DNA of 64,000 bases, from positions 1,240,001 through 1,304,000 of the forward strand of contig CP025322.1 of NCBI GenBank assembly GCA_004014935.1, in the 5' to 3' direction. This DNA is from Saccharomycopsis malanga (Eukaryota; Ascomycota; Saccharomycetes; Ascoideales; Saccharomycopsidaceae). The position numbers and the translations under genes are program-made. The notes under the pieces are model-generated. The model had not been told where the DNA came from. It saw only the letters and a program-made list of their open reading frames with translations, and made no database searches. Shown in pieces: positions 1 to 10,565 of the stretch. How positions within the stretch are numbered: position 1 is the first letter of the stretch; each line of letters starts with the position of its first letter.

Positions 1-2545
1 AATCCAAGACGGGCCCAATTACAATGATTTGACAACAACTCTTTCAAGTTTTTAGGAGATGTCAACAGGCTTTCAGTTTTTTGTCTTTTAGCATCTTGAA
101 TCAAGGTGCTAAACGAATCATCATCGCTCTTGCGTTTGGATGATTCCTGCGAAGACTCGGCGTGAACTTTTTTCAAAGCTTGAAGTTTTTTAGATGCTGT
201 CGGGCTAATATTGAAGAACAGTTGAACAAAGAGAATCAAAAAATTAGAATAATCCTCTTTGTTAGCTTGGGAATAAGTGGTATATGATTGCAACAATCTC
301 ACAGTCAAAGTAACAATGTCAACCAAGACATTCTCGTCATCAAACTTGTAGGATAGCTGAGGATTTATTAAAAGCAAGCTACGTTTAAGGTCATCCGTTA
401 TATGGTTTGGTCTAGTTAGTTTTTTGTGCAATTCTTCTAGTTTTAGCCCATTGATTTCAATGACTAGTTGTTTAGGGTTTAAATATTTCTTATCTGTTTT
501 TCTGAAGGACAATCCCAAATGGTCTAAAGACTTGAAATATACCTTTTGTTCTTGTTCTCTCCATACTTTGTTCCATTCTCTATGGGCACGTTTCCATTCC
601 TCATCTTTCAACTTCAATCTACGCAAGACAATTGGAATGGCCACAATAGGAGTGTTTTGCACAGCTTCAATCACCTTCAATCCCTGTTCATCGCCATAAA
701 CCTTTCTAATAACCTTTTTGTAAATGGTCTGCGAGCTTGAACGTAATCCATCTCTAAGATTAAAACGTTCTTTTTCCTCGGGGGACATGGCAAGTATTTG
801 CTTAGCTATCGTTTCCAATGTCTGGATTGTTCTGACATTAGCTTCTAAATAATAATCATATTCGTGTCTTTCCTCCTCTATCTTGAATAAAATCTCTTCA
901 TATTGATTTTTCTTGTGGGCTACAAACCCAGAATCCTCAGATGCCCATGTAGGATGTCCCACCCATTCGTCATTTAACACGTTCCAGCACATGTCGTCTC
1001 TTCCCGAGCAAGCAGCAAAAGTTTCCGCAGCAGGCAATTTTCTGTATGAAGGCCCACAAGCTTGTAGCAAGTTGTACTCGAAATGCAGTCTTTGTTGTTC
1101 TTTGTTCTTGATAAGAACGTCCTGCTTGTTGTAGCCAACAAAGTTTACAATCCAATCAAACAAATCGGAATGTTTTCCAATAAAATTGTATGCCCTGTCG
1201 ATAAGGGTGGGCTTGTCAATCAACTCGTTAGAATACAAGTTAATCAACTTCAAGAAACTATTATACACCTCTTTATTGCCAATATAAGCTTTCACCTGGT
1301 TAAAAAAGGTGATCTCTTGAGCATACTGTGGTTTTCCAAACGTGCTAGGAACAACACTCAGTCTCTCATGAAGAGCTGAAACTTCTGACTTGCCAGAAGC
1401 TTGGGATAATGGAGGAAAACTTCCAACAGGAGGAAGTTGGACTCCGGTTTGGTAGTGCTGATATGTGTTGTTTTGACCCCTGTCAACATCAGGAAGAAAT
1501 TTTTGGAAATCACCCAACAAATCAGGAGTGTCTTTGAACAAGACGGAAATTTGCTGGAAAACCTCTTGGATGGGCTTTTGTTCTCTTTGAAAAGTCTGGA
1601 GAATCTCAATAAAGCTATTGTATATTTCCGGTTTTTTGATGAATCTGATTTTGATCTTATTCACGTAATTGATAGCATCGTCCATTTCTATTGGCTCCTG
1701 CAGTTTCTTATCTTCTTCCTCAATTGCTGGTGTAGGGGCCACAGCTGCATTAGGCGTAAATGTTGAATAGTTTGGGTTTATACCTCTGGTGATGGTTCCT
1801 GAAGGAGTGGTGATTTTGATAGGAGCAGGATCATTAGGATCCATCGAGTATATAATGTTATAATCAGGAGGCAAGAAAGTGTTGAAGCCTTGAATGAGTG
1901 TAGGATTGTTTCCAAATAAGGAAGATACTCTGTCTATAACACCAGGAGTGTCAATCTTTTGAGTGTTAAAATCCTTCATGATGTCCAAGAAGTTGTTGTA
2001 AATTTCCGAATTGTTCTGATAGTAGCTTTTCACCTGGTCCAAATAAGTCAAAGCGTCTTCAATATTCAATCTACGCACCAGACTTGGTGGTTGCAAATGT
2101 TGAGCAGGCGCCACAGGTACATTATTTGCAATCCCTTGAGTAGCATATTGTGACTGTTTAATTTAGTTAGAATGGTATAATACGAAGGAAATCAATGAAT
2201 AAAAAAACTATAACATACGTTGCTGAGAGATGGCATGTTGTATCCTCCGTTAGCTACTGATTGGCTGCCATTATTTATTGGCTGGCCACCATTGTTTATT
2301 GGAGGCAAGTTGTAATATCCTGTATTTTGAGTTTCTAAATGCAGTTAGTATCGCGCATGAAAAAGCTTCAACAAAAGTTGGATATGAGCACATAAAACAT
2401 ACGCTTTTCCAAGTTTACAGGAGGCAAAATAGGTAGGCCTTGTCTACTAGATACAGTTAGTATTATTGTTTAATCCCCTCGCGACAGTACCGTTTGTAAC
2501 TAGAGTATTGAGACACCCGACATACCTCAAAGGAGGCTGAGACAT
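1..2545 (-). CDS. SIN3: SIN3 transcriptional corepressor, N-terminal part (four exons, runs off the left edge)
   Basis: Scaffold of the Sin3/Rpd3 histone deacetylase complex in the nucleus. Splicing by eye gives exons 2526-2545, 2403-2446, 2219-2334 and 2153 down to the edge; the first three sum to exactly 60 codons. The product opens MSQPPLS and shows three paired amphipathic helix repeats: PAH1 begins near RRLNIEDALTYLDQVK, PAH2 near EMDDAINYVNKIK, PAH3 near EITFFNQVKAYI. These are followed by the Sin3 HDAC-interaction region (for example CGPSYRKLP and DEWVGHPTWASEDSG). About 775 residues are visible; the C-terminal half lies outside the window. Three introns are unusual, since the S. cerevisiae gene has none. 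The short Asn/Gly/Pro-rich leader before PAH1 looks disordered. Identification is firm from domain order and motifs. Confidence 0.93.
2154..2525 (-). other. Three introns of SIN3
   Basis: Intron 1 is 2447-2525, intron 2 is 2335-2402 and intron 3 is 2154-2218. Each starts GTATGT on the minus strand. Introns 1 and 2 carry TACTAAC and intron 3 carries TTCTAAC as branch point, with AG 10, 10 and 13 bases after the branch adenosine. Intron 1 ends TAGTAG, a tandem acceptor; either AG keeps frame and changes the protein by one serine. Exon phases close perfectly. Confidence 0.85.
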
Positions 2546-2772
2546 TGCTGCTTCACCACTTCACACTTGATACTGCAATCCCACGTAGAAGATTGCTTTA
2601 GTACTGAAGAATATTAAAACCTTCGTTACGTGAAGCTTTGACGACATGTGGAAAAGAATGAATAAAAAGCGCACCATTTGGAGATCGGGAAGGGCTCGTT
2701 ACCCTGTGTTTATAGCCATTGCAAGGCCTGAATAATTCCTTAAACCAAACAGTGCTTCGTGATATACCTGTA

Positions 2773-3592
2773 ATAATAATAATAATAATAATCTTACATT
2801 TCGAGCCCAGTACATATCAGTTCCGTATGTACGCGCTATGTCTAAGGGGACTTGGTAAAACCCAGTGGGAAAAAATCCAAGTAAAGTATGTCCTGGTCAT
2901 TGTAAACTTCTCGCTGGTTTTCTGAACACCCGATGGGTTGGAAAGTAAGCACTAGACTTTCGTCTAGGTCGTATTTCAGACAGTTGCACTTGCCTGTGGA
3001 AACCACATTCAGTATAGTAAAAGCAGCGAGTAAAATTCGTTCATAGCTAAAATCAAAAACAACAAAAATAAAATAAAAATAAAAATATAAAAATATAAAA
3101 ATTAATAAAAAGTAATGATAAAAAATAAAAGGTTGTAGGAGCGGGCTAGGGGCAGACTTCAGCTTTATTATCTTGGTCCCGATGATACTACTTGTGTTGA
3201 GTATCTAGTGACCTTTTCCAAATAGGAGAGCAAAGCTTCAGCTATCGTTATTTCATTAATCAAATTCAGAACCATGTCTGAGCTTACGTTATGTTCCTCT
3301 TGCTCAATTGACCATTTTCTGCGTGTAAGTAGATTATCATGCTTTGGGTCTTGATCGCCACAGTCCTGACACTCTAATGTACTGCACTCTAATGTATCAG
3401 AACCCACCATTTCCTTAAACCTTCGCAGCACCATGCTTACTCCACTGATAAAGATTTGAGGAAAGTCCAGAGAGGAAGTTTCTTAATGAGAGTCAATACT
3501 TGCGGATCAGGGTTGTACAGCCTGTATTCTTCGGGATACTCGCTTTTGGATTGCTTTACTTTTTCTTGCCATTGTTGAATCATGTTCTCATG
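2773..3592 (-). mobile_element. Retroposed insertion: probable 5'-truncated LINE ending in the SINE-family 3' region
   Basis: The 820-bp block is bounded by an exact 14-bp direct repeat, GTGATATACCTGTA, at 2759-2772 and 3593-3606. Read on the minus strand it opens directly in a reading frame, passes two short overlapping-region ORFs (3437-3592 and 3168-3434), then a T-rich stretch (about 3060-3140), then about 270 bp matching the body and 3' end of the SINE family, and ends in (ATT)n. No A box is present. A flanking repeat, abrupt 5' end and simple-repeat tail indicate insertion by target-primed reverse transcription. The LINE reading rests on a C-x2-C-x6-H motif (CQDCGDQDPKH) and is tentative; a host-gene fragment carried with the tail is the alternative. 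Confidence 0.65.
3168..3434 (-). pseudogene. Short ORF, possible C-terminal piece of a LINE ORF2
   Basis: 88 codons, MVLRRFKEMVGSD to YSTQVVSSGPR. It contains a Cys/His cluster (C-x5-C-x2-C-x6-H) followed by an amphipathic segment LLSYLEKV. That order resembles the end of many LINE proteins, where a CCHC-like finger precedes a short helix. The preceding 51-codon open stretch (3437-3592, product includes LIKKLPLWTFLKSLSVE) is in another frame and ends just before this ORF, so the coding region appears broken. It lies wholly inside the 14-bp target-site duplication of the surrounding insertion. I do not recognise a specific family from the residues alone. Confidence 0.4.
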
Positions 3593-3606
3593 GTGATATA
3601 CCTGTA

Positions 3607-4455
3607 GATAAGAAACATATACTTACATTTGTAATATATTTGACACACAACAGCCTAGTCGGACTGTTTCTACAAACCAATGTTTAGTGCTGTAATCATA
3701 CTGCATCAATGCTCTTGTATATATTTATAAGTAGATAATAGAGACATGCCTTTGCATATTTAATTTTGCCAGTTTTGCGAATTTCAATTTTTGGGGAAAT
3801 CAATATATTCTAAAGTTTTGTATTGAAAAGTATGTCTTTTTGTAGAAAGCATGCATTTAGTGATATTTCCACTATATATGTCCGAAAATATGAAAAAAAT
3901 TAATCAAGTATATGTATGTTTACTATTATTAATAAATAGTTGATGGTATACAAGACATACGTTACCTTCCAGAAATTATATACACTATCAGGGCATGTTT
4001 GGGTAGCGTAGCACAGAATTTGTATTAAAAAAAATTCTGGAAATTTATAAATCTCTTTGGGTATGTTTTTATTCCCATAAAACTAATCATTTAGATACCA
4101 TTTAGATATTGCTATACAAATATACTTGAGAAAATAATCAGAAAAAGTATTATTACGATCTATTTTGAGAATTTTATAATTGTTTACTCTATTTTCCAAC
4201 AAATTCTATCCTCCTATACTATCAGGATATAAGTCGAAGCATTTTCATCATTTGTTACAACCAATTAACGACGTAGCACTTCGAAACTATGGATATTCCA
4301 AGGTTAACTAAAAAACAATCAAGCCCCTTATGCTATTCTGTAGTCACGTCACTAAAACACAACTTGAATTGTTTATAAACATACCGTATTATTGACTTCT
4401 GCCAGAGAAAACCCCACGAGGTATATACAAGGCAGAATTTTTCTTGTTAAAAATC
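3607..4455. other. AT-rich intergenic DNA, no gene seen
   Basis: About 850 bp of low-complexity AT-rich sequence between the retroposed insertion and the tRNA gene. I found no ORF, tRNA or copy of the SINE family in it. Confidence 0.6.
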
Positions 4456-4551
4456 GGTCCCTTGGCCCAGTTGGTTAAGGCGTGGTGCTAATATATAGCT
4501 CTTATGAGCAATGTTACGCCAAGATCAGCAGTTCGATCCTGCTAGGGACCA
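4456..4551 (+). tRNA. tRNA-Ile(AAU) with a 22-nt intron
   Basis: The 7-bp acceptor stem GGTCCCT/AGGGACC closes perfectly. The A box TGGCCCAGTTGG and B box AGTTCGATCCT are intact. The anticodon stem TGGTG/CGCCA pairs (one G-U) around loop CTAATAA with anticodon AAT. The intron is 4494-4515, right after position 37, the normal site for eukaryotic nuclear tRNA introns; removing it leaves 74 nt. The S. cerevisiae AAU isoacceptor has no intron as far as I know, so the intron is a lineage trait. Confidence 0.95.
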
Positions 4552-4558
4552 TTTTTTT
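4552..4558 (+). terminator. RNA polymerase III terminator of tRNA-Ile
   Basis: A run of seven T directly after the discriminator base A at 4551. Confidence 0.9.
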
Positions 4559-4853
4559 ATTTAGCCTAAATAGCAAAGACTGTGATTGGCGGAAAGTGAA
4601 ATTGATGTTTCTTTTGATAATAAAAATTTTTTATCCCGTAAAATTTCAGATAACCGTTGAGTGATTTAGGTAGATCCCTAGTTAGATTTACGATTGAAAT
4701 CTTCAACTTGTTCATGTAACTTTACATCTAGCATAGGTAAGATTACAACAACGTGCCCAAGGCAACAGAAAAGTTTAAATTAGGAATATTTATTAATAAT
4801 TGAATATGTACATATAAACAATTGTAGCTGATCAGAATGCAGGGCTAAATTGC

Positions 4854-5765
4854 TTATTTGAATTTCTTACCGAACAAGATCATTTGCAATTGATCGTACA
4901 TGGAGATAACACCAGCACCGGCGACACCTCTCAAGATGTTGGCACCGCAACCCTTGAACAAGGACTTAACACCTTCCTTGGCAACAACTTGTCTGAAACA
5001 GTCAAGAGCACCGTTGTATTTAACACCAGTACCAGAGGTCATCATCATTCTTCTTCTGACAGTGTCCAATGGGTAAGAAGCAGTAGAAGCACCAGTAGTG
5101 ACAACCCAACCCAACAAGAAAGAAGCCAAGAAGTTACCTTCCAATGGACCAACCAAAACGACTGGTTTGATGGAGTCGTACAAACCAAAGTACAAACCTC
5201 TGTAGACAACAATACCAACAACAGATGGACCGAAACCTCTGTACAAACCAGCAAGACCGTCGGAAGCAAGAGTCTTTCTGTAGACATCGATCAAACCGTT
5301 GAATTGACGTTCAGCCTTAGCACCACCCTTGACAGACTTGGCGTCGTTGGCCAATCTGGTTCTGGCGAAATCCAAAGAGTAGACGAAGAACAAAGACAAA
5401 CCACCAGCAGCACCACCGGAAGCCAAGTTACCGGCGAACCATTTCCAGTAGCCATCTTGTCTCTTGAAGTTGAACAAAGCCTTAATTTTGTCTTTGAAAG
5501 CAAAGTTCAAAGCTTGGGTTGGGAAGTATCTGATAACGTTAGCAGTGTTACCTCTCCAGAAAGAAACAATACCTTCAGCGGCAGCAGTTCTCTTGAAACA
5601 GTCGCTGATACCAGCGTATTTGTGGGACAAACGACCTTGCTTGATCATTTCATCTTGGTTTTGGATCAACAATTTGACACGCTCAATTGGGGCAGCAGCG
5701 GTCTTAGCGACGGCGGCGGAAACACCACCCATAAGGAAGTTGGTTAAGAAGTTGTCGTCAGCCAT
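4854..5765 (-). CDS. PET9: Mitochondrial ADP/ATP carrier
   Basis: 303 residues, the usual length for yeast carriers. Exchanges cytosolic ADP for matrix ATP across the inner mitochondrial membrane. Three carrier repeats each show the P-x-[DE]-x-x-[RK]-like signature: PIERVK at 26-31, SLDFAR at 130-135 and PLDTVR at 232-237. The nucleotide-carrier hallmark RRRMMM is at 237-242. Codon use is extremely biased (TTG, AGA, GGT, GCT), as expected of a very abundant protein; this produces a long antisense open frame that is not a gene. The start ATG at 5763-5765 gives the standard N-terminus MADDNFL. PET9/AAC2 is the nearest symbol; paralogue assignment is not possible from one copy. Confidence 0.96.
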   Translation of the reverse strand: MADDNFLTNFLMGGVSAAVAKTAAAPIERVKLLIQNQDEMIKQGRLSHKYAGISDCFKRTAAAEGIVSFWRGNTANVIRYFPTQALNFAFKDKIKALFNFKRQDGYWKWFAGNLASGGAAGGLSLFFVYSLDFARTRLANDAKSVKGGAKAERQFNGLIDVYRKTLASDGLAGLYRGFGPSVVGIVVYRGLYFGLYDSIKPVVLVGPLEGNFLASFLLGWVVTTGASTASYPLDTVRRRMMMTSGTGVKYNGALDCFRQVVAKEGVKSLFKGCGANILRGVAGAGVISMYDQLQMILFGKKFK

Positions 5766-7469
5766 TTTGAATGATGTGCTTGAAGAGATTCTACACGAAG
5801 GTTTTGGATGAAGAGAAAAAAGAGAAAAAATTTTTTTCCAAAAAAGAACAGTTTGTTCAAAAAAGGGTGGGTTTTATATTTATTATATACCAGTAGATGG
5901 TGCCTGCTGAACATTCAACAAGGTCCATTTGGCTGCTTCTCATTGGCCAACCATCACATACACTGCCCTTACCCGGAGGGGCGTGCTTCAACCTGCATGG
6001 ATTACGGGGGTTTTGCATGTGACTTCTGCTGGAACACCCCAAATTATCCTCCGGTTAATGTTTCAAAGAGCTTATCATACACCCCGGAAAGGCGCGGAAT
6101 CCGCCGGCCACGAAACCTAAATAATATGGCCGTGTGGGCCTGAAAAATTTTCCCAGATCGTACCTGCCAAACGAGGTGTACTGAGGTATTTTTGGTTCGT
6201 TGGTAGGTAACGAAAGGAAAGTTGAACAGGCAAGCGAAAAGGAGTAAACAGACGATTTGGAAAAGTAAACAAAAACATAGAAATAGACTTTAAATTTAAC
6301 AAACGTATAATAAAGATATTATATACTGCATTATGTTTACTGTACTGTAAGTGTAGAAAGATTGTTTCGCTTCAAAGCTAACTAAGGGTGTACACCCATG
6401 TAGATCTCGTCGTCGCGGCCTTAATTTATATCACGAGAATCGTGTGACCAAAGGCGTGCCAACGCTTCATGATCAGACCTGCTATCTAGTTTTCTCTCAT
6501 TGTTACCATTGGTTGAAAGAAATTGAGCGAGGACCTTGTTTATTCGCCTACTCAACTTCCAGTGTAAGAGAGAGCTTTATCTTTTTGACTGAAAGGTGAG
6601 GCTTGTATGAGATATTGTAGGCAGAATTTAGAAAGTCAGGCATATATGCATAAGTTTTGACGATTAGATAATAACCTACAATCCTAATCTCAAGTTGAAG
6701 GTGTTGCTTCTAAAATTGTCTAATTAAGTGTCATATTTTGATTGATTGCTGATGATTGTTCAATCTTCAAATAGTATTATCACTTACCTATTATTGGTAT
6801 TAGATGCTATATAATATATATAATAGGAAACTGTAATATATGAAATCAAAAGCTGTTTACACGAACAGTAAGACCTTCCCGGACTACACCCAGTTTTCAG
6901 GGTTCATACTATATTCTTTTTCAACCCTTCTCAACAAGGTGCGTGCTTTCCGTAATATACTAAGCTGTTGACGGTTAAAGGGCCGTTTTCAGGGCGTAGA
7001 ATACTAATTAATAAGACAGAAGTCATATGCTTCAGATATTATAATAGTTAGTATCCATGGAGAAGCATCTTTTTGGATGTGGCTGAAGCACAGTAGCTTG
7101 TAACAGCAATCCGCTATCCAACAACCAGTCGCGCACTTGTTTTGAGTTTCCAAAGGGATTTCACTATATATGATTTAGACAGGAATGCGAAACATTCCAA
7201 CTGTAGAAGTATATCACATGAGCTTATGAGAATCACCGATTGTCTTCTACTATTCTGTTACGCGCTATGTTTATATGTCTTATACAGAGGAATGGATTTA
7301 TCCTTCAATGTAATACGTTCCTCCTGTAGCTCGATTCCTTTTCTTTTCTCTATTTCCTGGTGGCTATTGGGATTTTACAATTTTACACTCGCTGTCCAAA
7401 TCAAAAGTGTTGCTAATAAGACTTATTTTGTCATAATAAATCAGTTTCAAATACTTGACAAGCCTTACA
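5766..7469. promoter_or_regulatory. Divergent intergenic region between ADP/ATP carrier and TBC gene
   Basis: 1.7 kb without a credible ORF. On the carrier side there is a TATA-like stretch at about 5873-5888 and a CCAAT box (ATTGG on +, 5942-5946), matching the HAP complex control of respiratory genes in yeasts. A 13-bp palindrome CACGAgaaTCGTG sits at 6432-6444. The rest is plain AT-rich DNA. Confidence 0.45.
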
Positions 7470-10400
7470 ATGCCACCTACTCCAGGCAATGACGATTTTG
7501 CCTTGAAGTCTTTTGTGACAAGAAAGCGGTCTCTTGCTAGACGGTCTGTCCATGGCCCTCCAAAAGGGCTATTCAATCTTTCCGGTTCTGCTGACGACAA
7601 TAATGTCAACGGTGAAGCTGCGAAACCAAAGAGACCGGTATCAATAATATCAGGTTTTGATCCTTCCTCAACGTCTGGTGGCCAGAGGGGTCGACCAATG
7701 TCAATGGTATCGATGTCTAGCGGGGCAACCGCGTCATCTAAACAAGGAAGAAACCCATTCAAGATCGACCTTATGCTTGAAAATGATGCTTCCACTACTT
7801 CTATAGCAAACTCTTCCAATTCCCAGTCTTTCAACCAAAATGTTTTGAGAAACAACTTTTCATCAGTTGATAAGAAAATCTTCAATACCCCTCAAATGCT
7901 TTATTCGCCAGAGCTCAACAATGCCCAAGGGACTCATAATAGCACACAAACCATCAATCTAGGTCCAAATCAGTTTACAGAAAAAAGGTTTAATTTGCAT
8001 AAAAGCTCTCCTACAATGAACAATAATGAACTGGAATATAATACCAACATTCGGGCCATCCACAGGCAATTTACAGTGAACAAATTCAATGTCTCATTGA
8101 AGACAGATTTGTTCAAAGATGTGAAGAAAGGGAAGTCTGTTTTGATCAAGGAGTTTGACAAGATACATGAGAATATTGTAGCTTCGTCGAAAACCCCTAT
8201 AGTTAATCGTTTTTCCGTAGAAGAGGGCGAACCGGAAAATATAGATTGGGAATTCTGGAAGTCTGTAATAGACCATTACCCTAATAAAATGACCAAAGTG
8301 AGATCATTGAAGAAGATCGAGACAGTGTTTTCTAATTCTGGTATTCCATCATGTATAAGACCATTGATATATCTTTATCTAACAAATAGTAAAACTCAAA
8401 CATTGGAAAAGATATATAAAGAAAACAGTGTGATAAGCTTCTTTTCTAAGGAAAACGATTTAAGACTCAAAATATGTGAAACGTTCAATATTGATCTACG
8501 ATGCTTGAAGTCTAGTCAGGATTTATTTGACATTGGGAACTTGGACAAAGAACTTTTGCAAAAAGTGGATAAAGATCTTTTTGAAGTATTGAGAAACTTT
8601 ACTATTTATTACGATAGAGGTGGATATTCAGAAATTAAAGGGTTACTAAGTCCGGAGAGTTCTCCTGCATTCAGTCAAGAAGACGACAATAGCTTTTATT
8701 TACCTTCCAAAGCCATTATTTCAATTTGCGGGCTCTTATTGAAAAACTGTGCTCATGATGAGGGATTATTAAGCATCAAAGCTCATGATAGCAAATTGAC
8801 AAAACCTGAAATATTCAGTTTGTTGATTATGTTAAATGAAAATTACTTTAACTTTGATAATGAGATCAATGCCAAAAACCTAAGGATTCTCAAAGAAAGA
8901 AAGGAACATATTAAACCTAATTCCGTAACAAGTGATTCTTCAAGTAGAAGATCCTCGATTACTTTAGATTCTGTTTCTATAATGTCAAAAATAACCAAAG
9001 AATCAGAATTGAATAATATAAAAAACAATTATCAATCCGATTATAATAAAGACAAATTTATCTACATATTCAATAGAGCCTTGGAGGACTTGTTTCCTGA
9101 AGTGTTTCTTTATTTGTCTTCTAAAGGAATTTATACTAATGTTTTAGTGGAAAGATTTGTATTTGAGTTTTTCCATAGATTTTCAGTGAATTACAAATGG
9201 TTCGATAGTGAAAATCAAGATGAAAATACGTTAAAAAAAGAGACCAACAACACAGAAATCAAGATTAATGATGTTGTGCTAAATAATACAGAATTTGAAA
9301 CAATCAAATCTTCTATAACTGACTTGTCACTCTCTAACCTCGCCGAAATTAAAGGCGATTTGGCTGAGGAGCTCGATAATGCTATTTTCAAGAATGGTCA
9401 CAAGTTGACTAATGATAACATGTTGAGAATCCTTGACATGGTGATGATTCAAGGCGTAGAGTTTTTGGTCAAGCTCTTATTATTGGTCATTGAAAAAAAC
9501 TATTTTAAAATCTTCAAGATCAAAAATAATCAAGTCTTAATGAAGTTTTTATGTAGTCCAACAATCTTCAACTTTTTACGGGATGAAGAATTCAAATTTG
9601 TCACTAAAAAGATTTATGAGAGTGAATTGGGACAGTATGAAAATGTCAGTTCCTTTACTGCTCAGCCAGGATTAACCAACCCATTTGATGATGATATGAA
9701 CACATTTGCTGAAGAAGAACCTGATTCCAAGCTTGATATCAAAGGGCTTGCAAAAAATACCACTTTAAGAAGTGACATTGAAAGACAAGGTGGACGAAAA
9801 CCAGAAAAGCTCATAGAAATCACAATAAAAGAAAAGAAAACGTTTGGTGATTTCATCATTGAAGCTTTGAAATTCGAGCCATTCGTATACAAATATGAAG
9901 AGGAAATTAAACTTCTTGACAAGGAGAAAAAGATAATGGCCGCGAAAATGGCCGATACTGGTATTGGTATTGGTCTTACGGAAAACAAATTGGGAATGTC
10001 ACATAATAACAGTAGTGAAGCTTCCATAGCATCAACCCTTACTTCTGACTTTGGGGAGTTCACAAGAAATTCGTCACACTCTTCGCTTTCACATGATGAA
10101 TTTGCAACACCAGAGCTTAAGGAACTTAAATCGGAGAAAAAAGATAATAAGATCAGAATAATGAAATTACAAACCGATTTAAACAACCTCTCACTCACTC
10201 ATAAATCGTACAAAGAGGAAATATTAGTAAAAAATGAGAAATTAAACAAAATCAAAAACCTCAACTTGGAGTTGAAACTTCAAAAGGAACAGCTTGAAAA
10301 GAGGTTGAACGATTTGAAATTGAAAGAAGAGTTGTTCCATTCTGTGCTCAGAAATATCAATATTGCTAAGATGAATGACGATGTAAAATCTCAAATAGAG

Positions 10401-10565
10401 TCTTGTGCTAATGATATACGGGATGTCGTGGAGGAAACAGACAGAGTCCGAGACATCAATAATGCAATAAAGGAAAAACATGAAAAGCCTAAATCGCCAG
10501 TTACTACAACAGCAGCTGCCAAGGCTGGTTCTTTCTTTAGTGGCTTTGGTTTCGGAAAAAAATAG
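7470..10565 (+). CDS. TBC-domain (Rab-GAP-like) protein with C-terminal coiled coil, Gyp5/Gyl1-like
   Basis: 1031 residues from the ATG at 7470 (MPPTPGNDDF); the frame is open a few codons upstream only through a TTG. Residues 1-240 are Ser/Asn-rich and basic, probably disordered. A TBC-like fold starts near IDWEFWKSVIDHYP (about 263) and GIPSCIRPLIYLYL, runs through EVFLYLSSKGIYTNVLVERF and ends near LLLLVIEKNYFKIF (about 690). The arginine- and glutamine-finger positions look degenerate: the expected Y-x-Q region reads GGYSEI and the I-x-x-D-x-x-R region reads FNIDLRCLK. Strong heptads follow (KELKSEKKDNK to LKEELFHSVL), then a short tail ending FFSGFGFGKK. Likely a membrane-traffic regulator that may bind Rabs without GAP activity. 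The exact orthologue is uncertain. Confidence 0.7.
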   Translation: MPPTPGNDDFALKSFVTRKRSLARRSVHGPPKGLFNLSGSADDNNVNGEAAKPKRPVSIISGFDPSSTSGGQRGRPMSMVSMSSGATASSKQGRNPFKIDLMLENDASTTSIANSSNSQSFNQNVLRNNFSSVDKKIFNTPQMLYSPELNNAQGTHNSTQTINLGPNQFTEKRFNLHKSSPTMNNNELEYNTNIRAIHRQFTVNKFNVSLKTDLFKDVKKGKSVLIKEFDKIHENIVASSKTPIVNRFSVEEGEPENIDWEFWKSVIDHYPNKMTKVRSLKKIETVFSNSGIPSCIRPLIYLYLTNSKTQTLEKIYKENSVISFFSKENDLRLKICETFNIDLRCLKSSQDLFDIGNLDKELLQKVDKDLFEVLRNFTIYYDRGGYSEIKGLLSPESSPAFSQEDDNSFYLPSKAIISICGLLLKNCAHDEGLLSIKAHDSKLTKPEIFSLLIMLNENYFNFDNEINAKNLRILKERKEHIKPNSVTSDSSSRRSSITLDSVSIMSKITKESELNNIKNNYQSDYNKDKFIYIFNRALEDLFPEVFLYLSSKGIYTNVLVERFVFEFFHRFSVNYKWFDSENQDENTLKKETNNTEIKINDVVLNNTEFETIKSSITDLSLSNLAEIKGDLAEELDNAIFKNGHKLTNDNMLRILDMVMIQGVEFLVKLLLLVIEKNYFKIFKIKNNQVLMKFLCSPTIFNFLRDEEFKFVTKKIYESELGQYENVSSFTAQPGLTNPFDDDMNTFAEEEPDSKLDIKGLAKNTTLRSDIERQGGRKPEKLIEITIKEKKTFGDFIIEALKFEPFVYKYEEEIKLLDKEKKIMAAKMADTGIGIGLTENKLGMSHNNSSEASIASTLTSDFGEFTRNSSHSSLSHDEFATPELKELKSEKKDNKIRIMKLQTDLNNLSLTHKSYKEEILVKNEKLNKIKNLNLELKLQKEQLEKRLNDLKLKEELFHSVLRNINIAKMNDDVKSQIESCANDIRDVVEETDRVRDINNAIKEKHEKPKSPVTTTAAAKAGSFFSGFGFGKK

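Noticed and set aside
424-2153. Several plus-strand frames across the left end
   Set aside because: All are opposite the long SIN3 exon on the minus strand.
4884-5747. 287-codon plus-strand frame opposite the ADP/ATP carrier
   Set aside because: Exact mirror of a highly codon-biased gene; Ser/Thr/Gln-rich product with no domain. An antisense artefact.
5808-6302. Small frames upstream of the ADP/ATP carrier
   Set aside because: They lie in its promoter, overlap each other in several frames and have no recognisable product.
7364-7885. 173-codon minus-strand frame
   Set aside because: Overlaps the start of the TBC gene in antisense; no features of its own.
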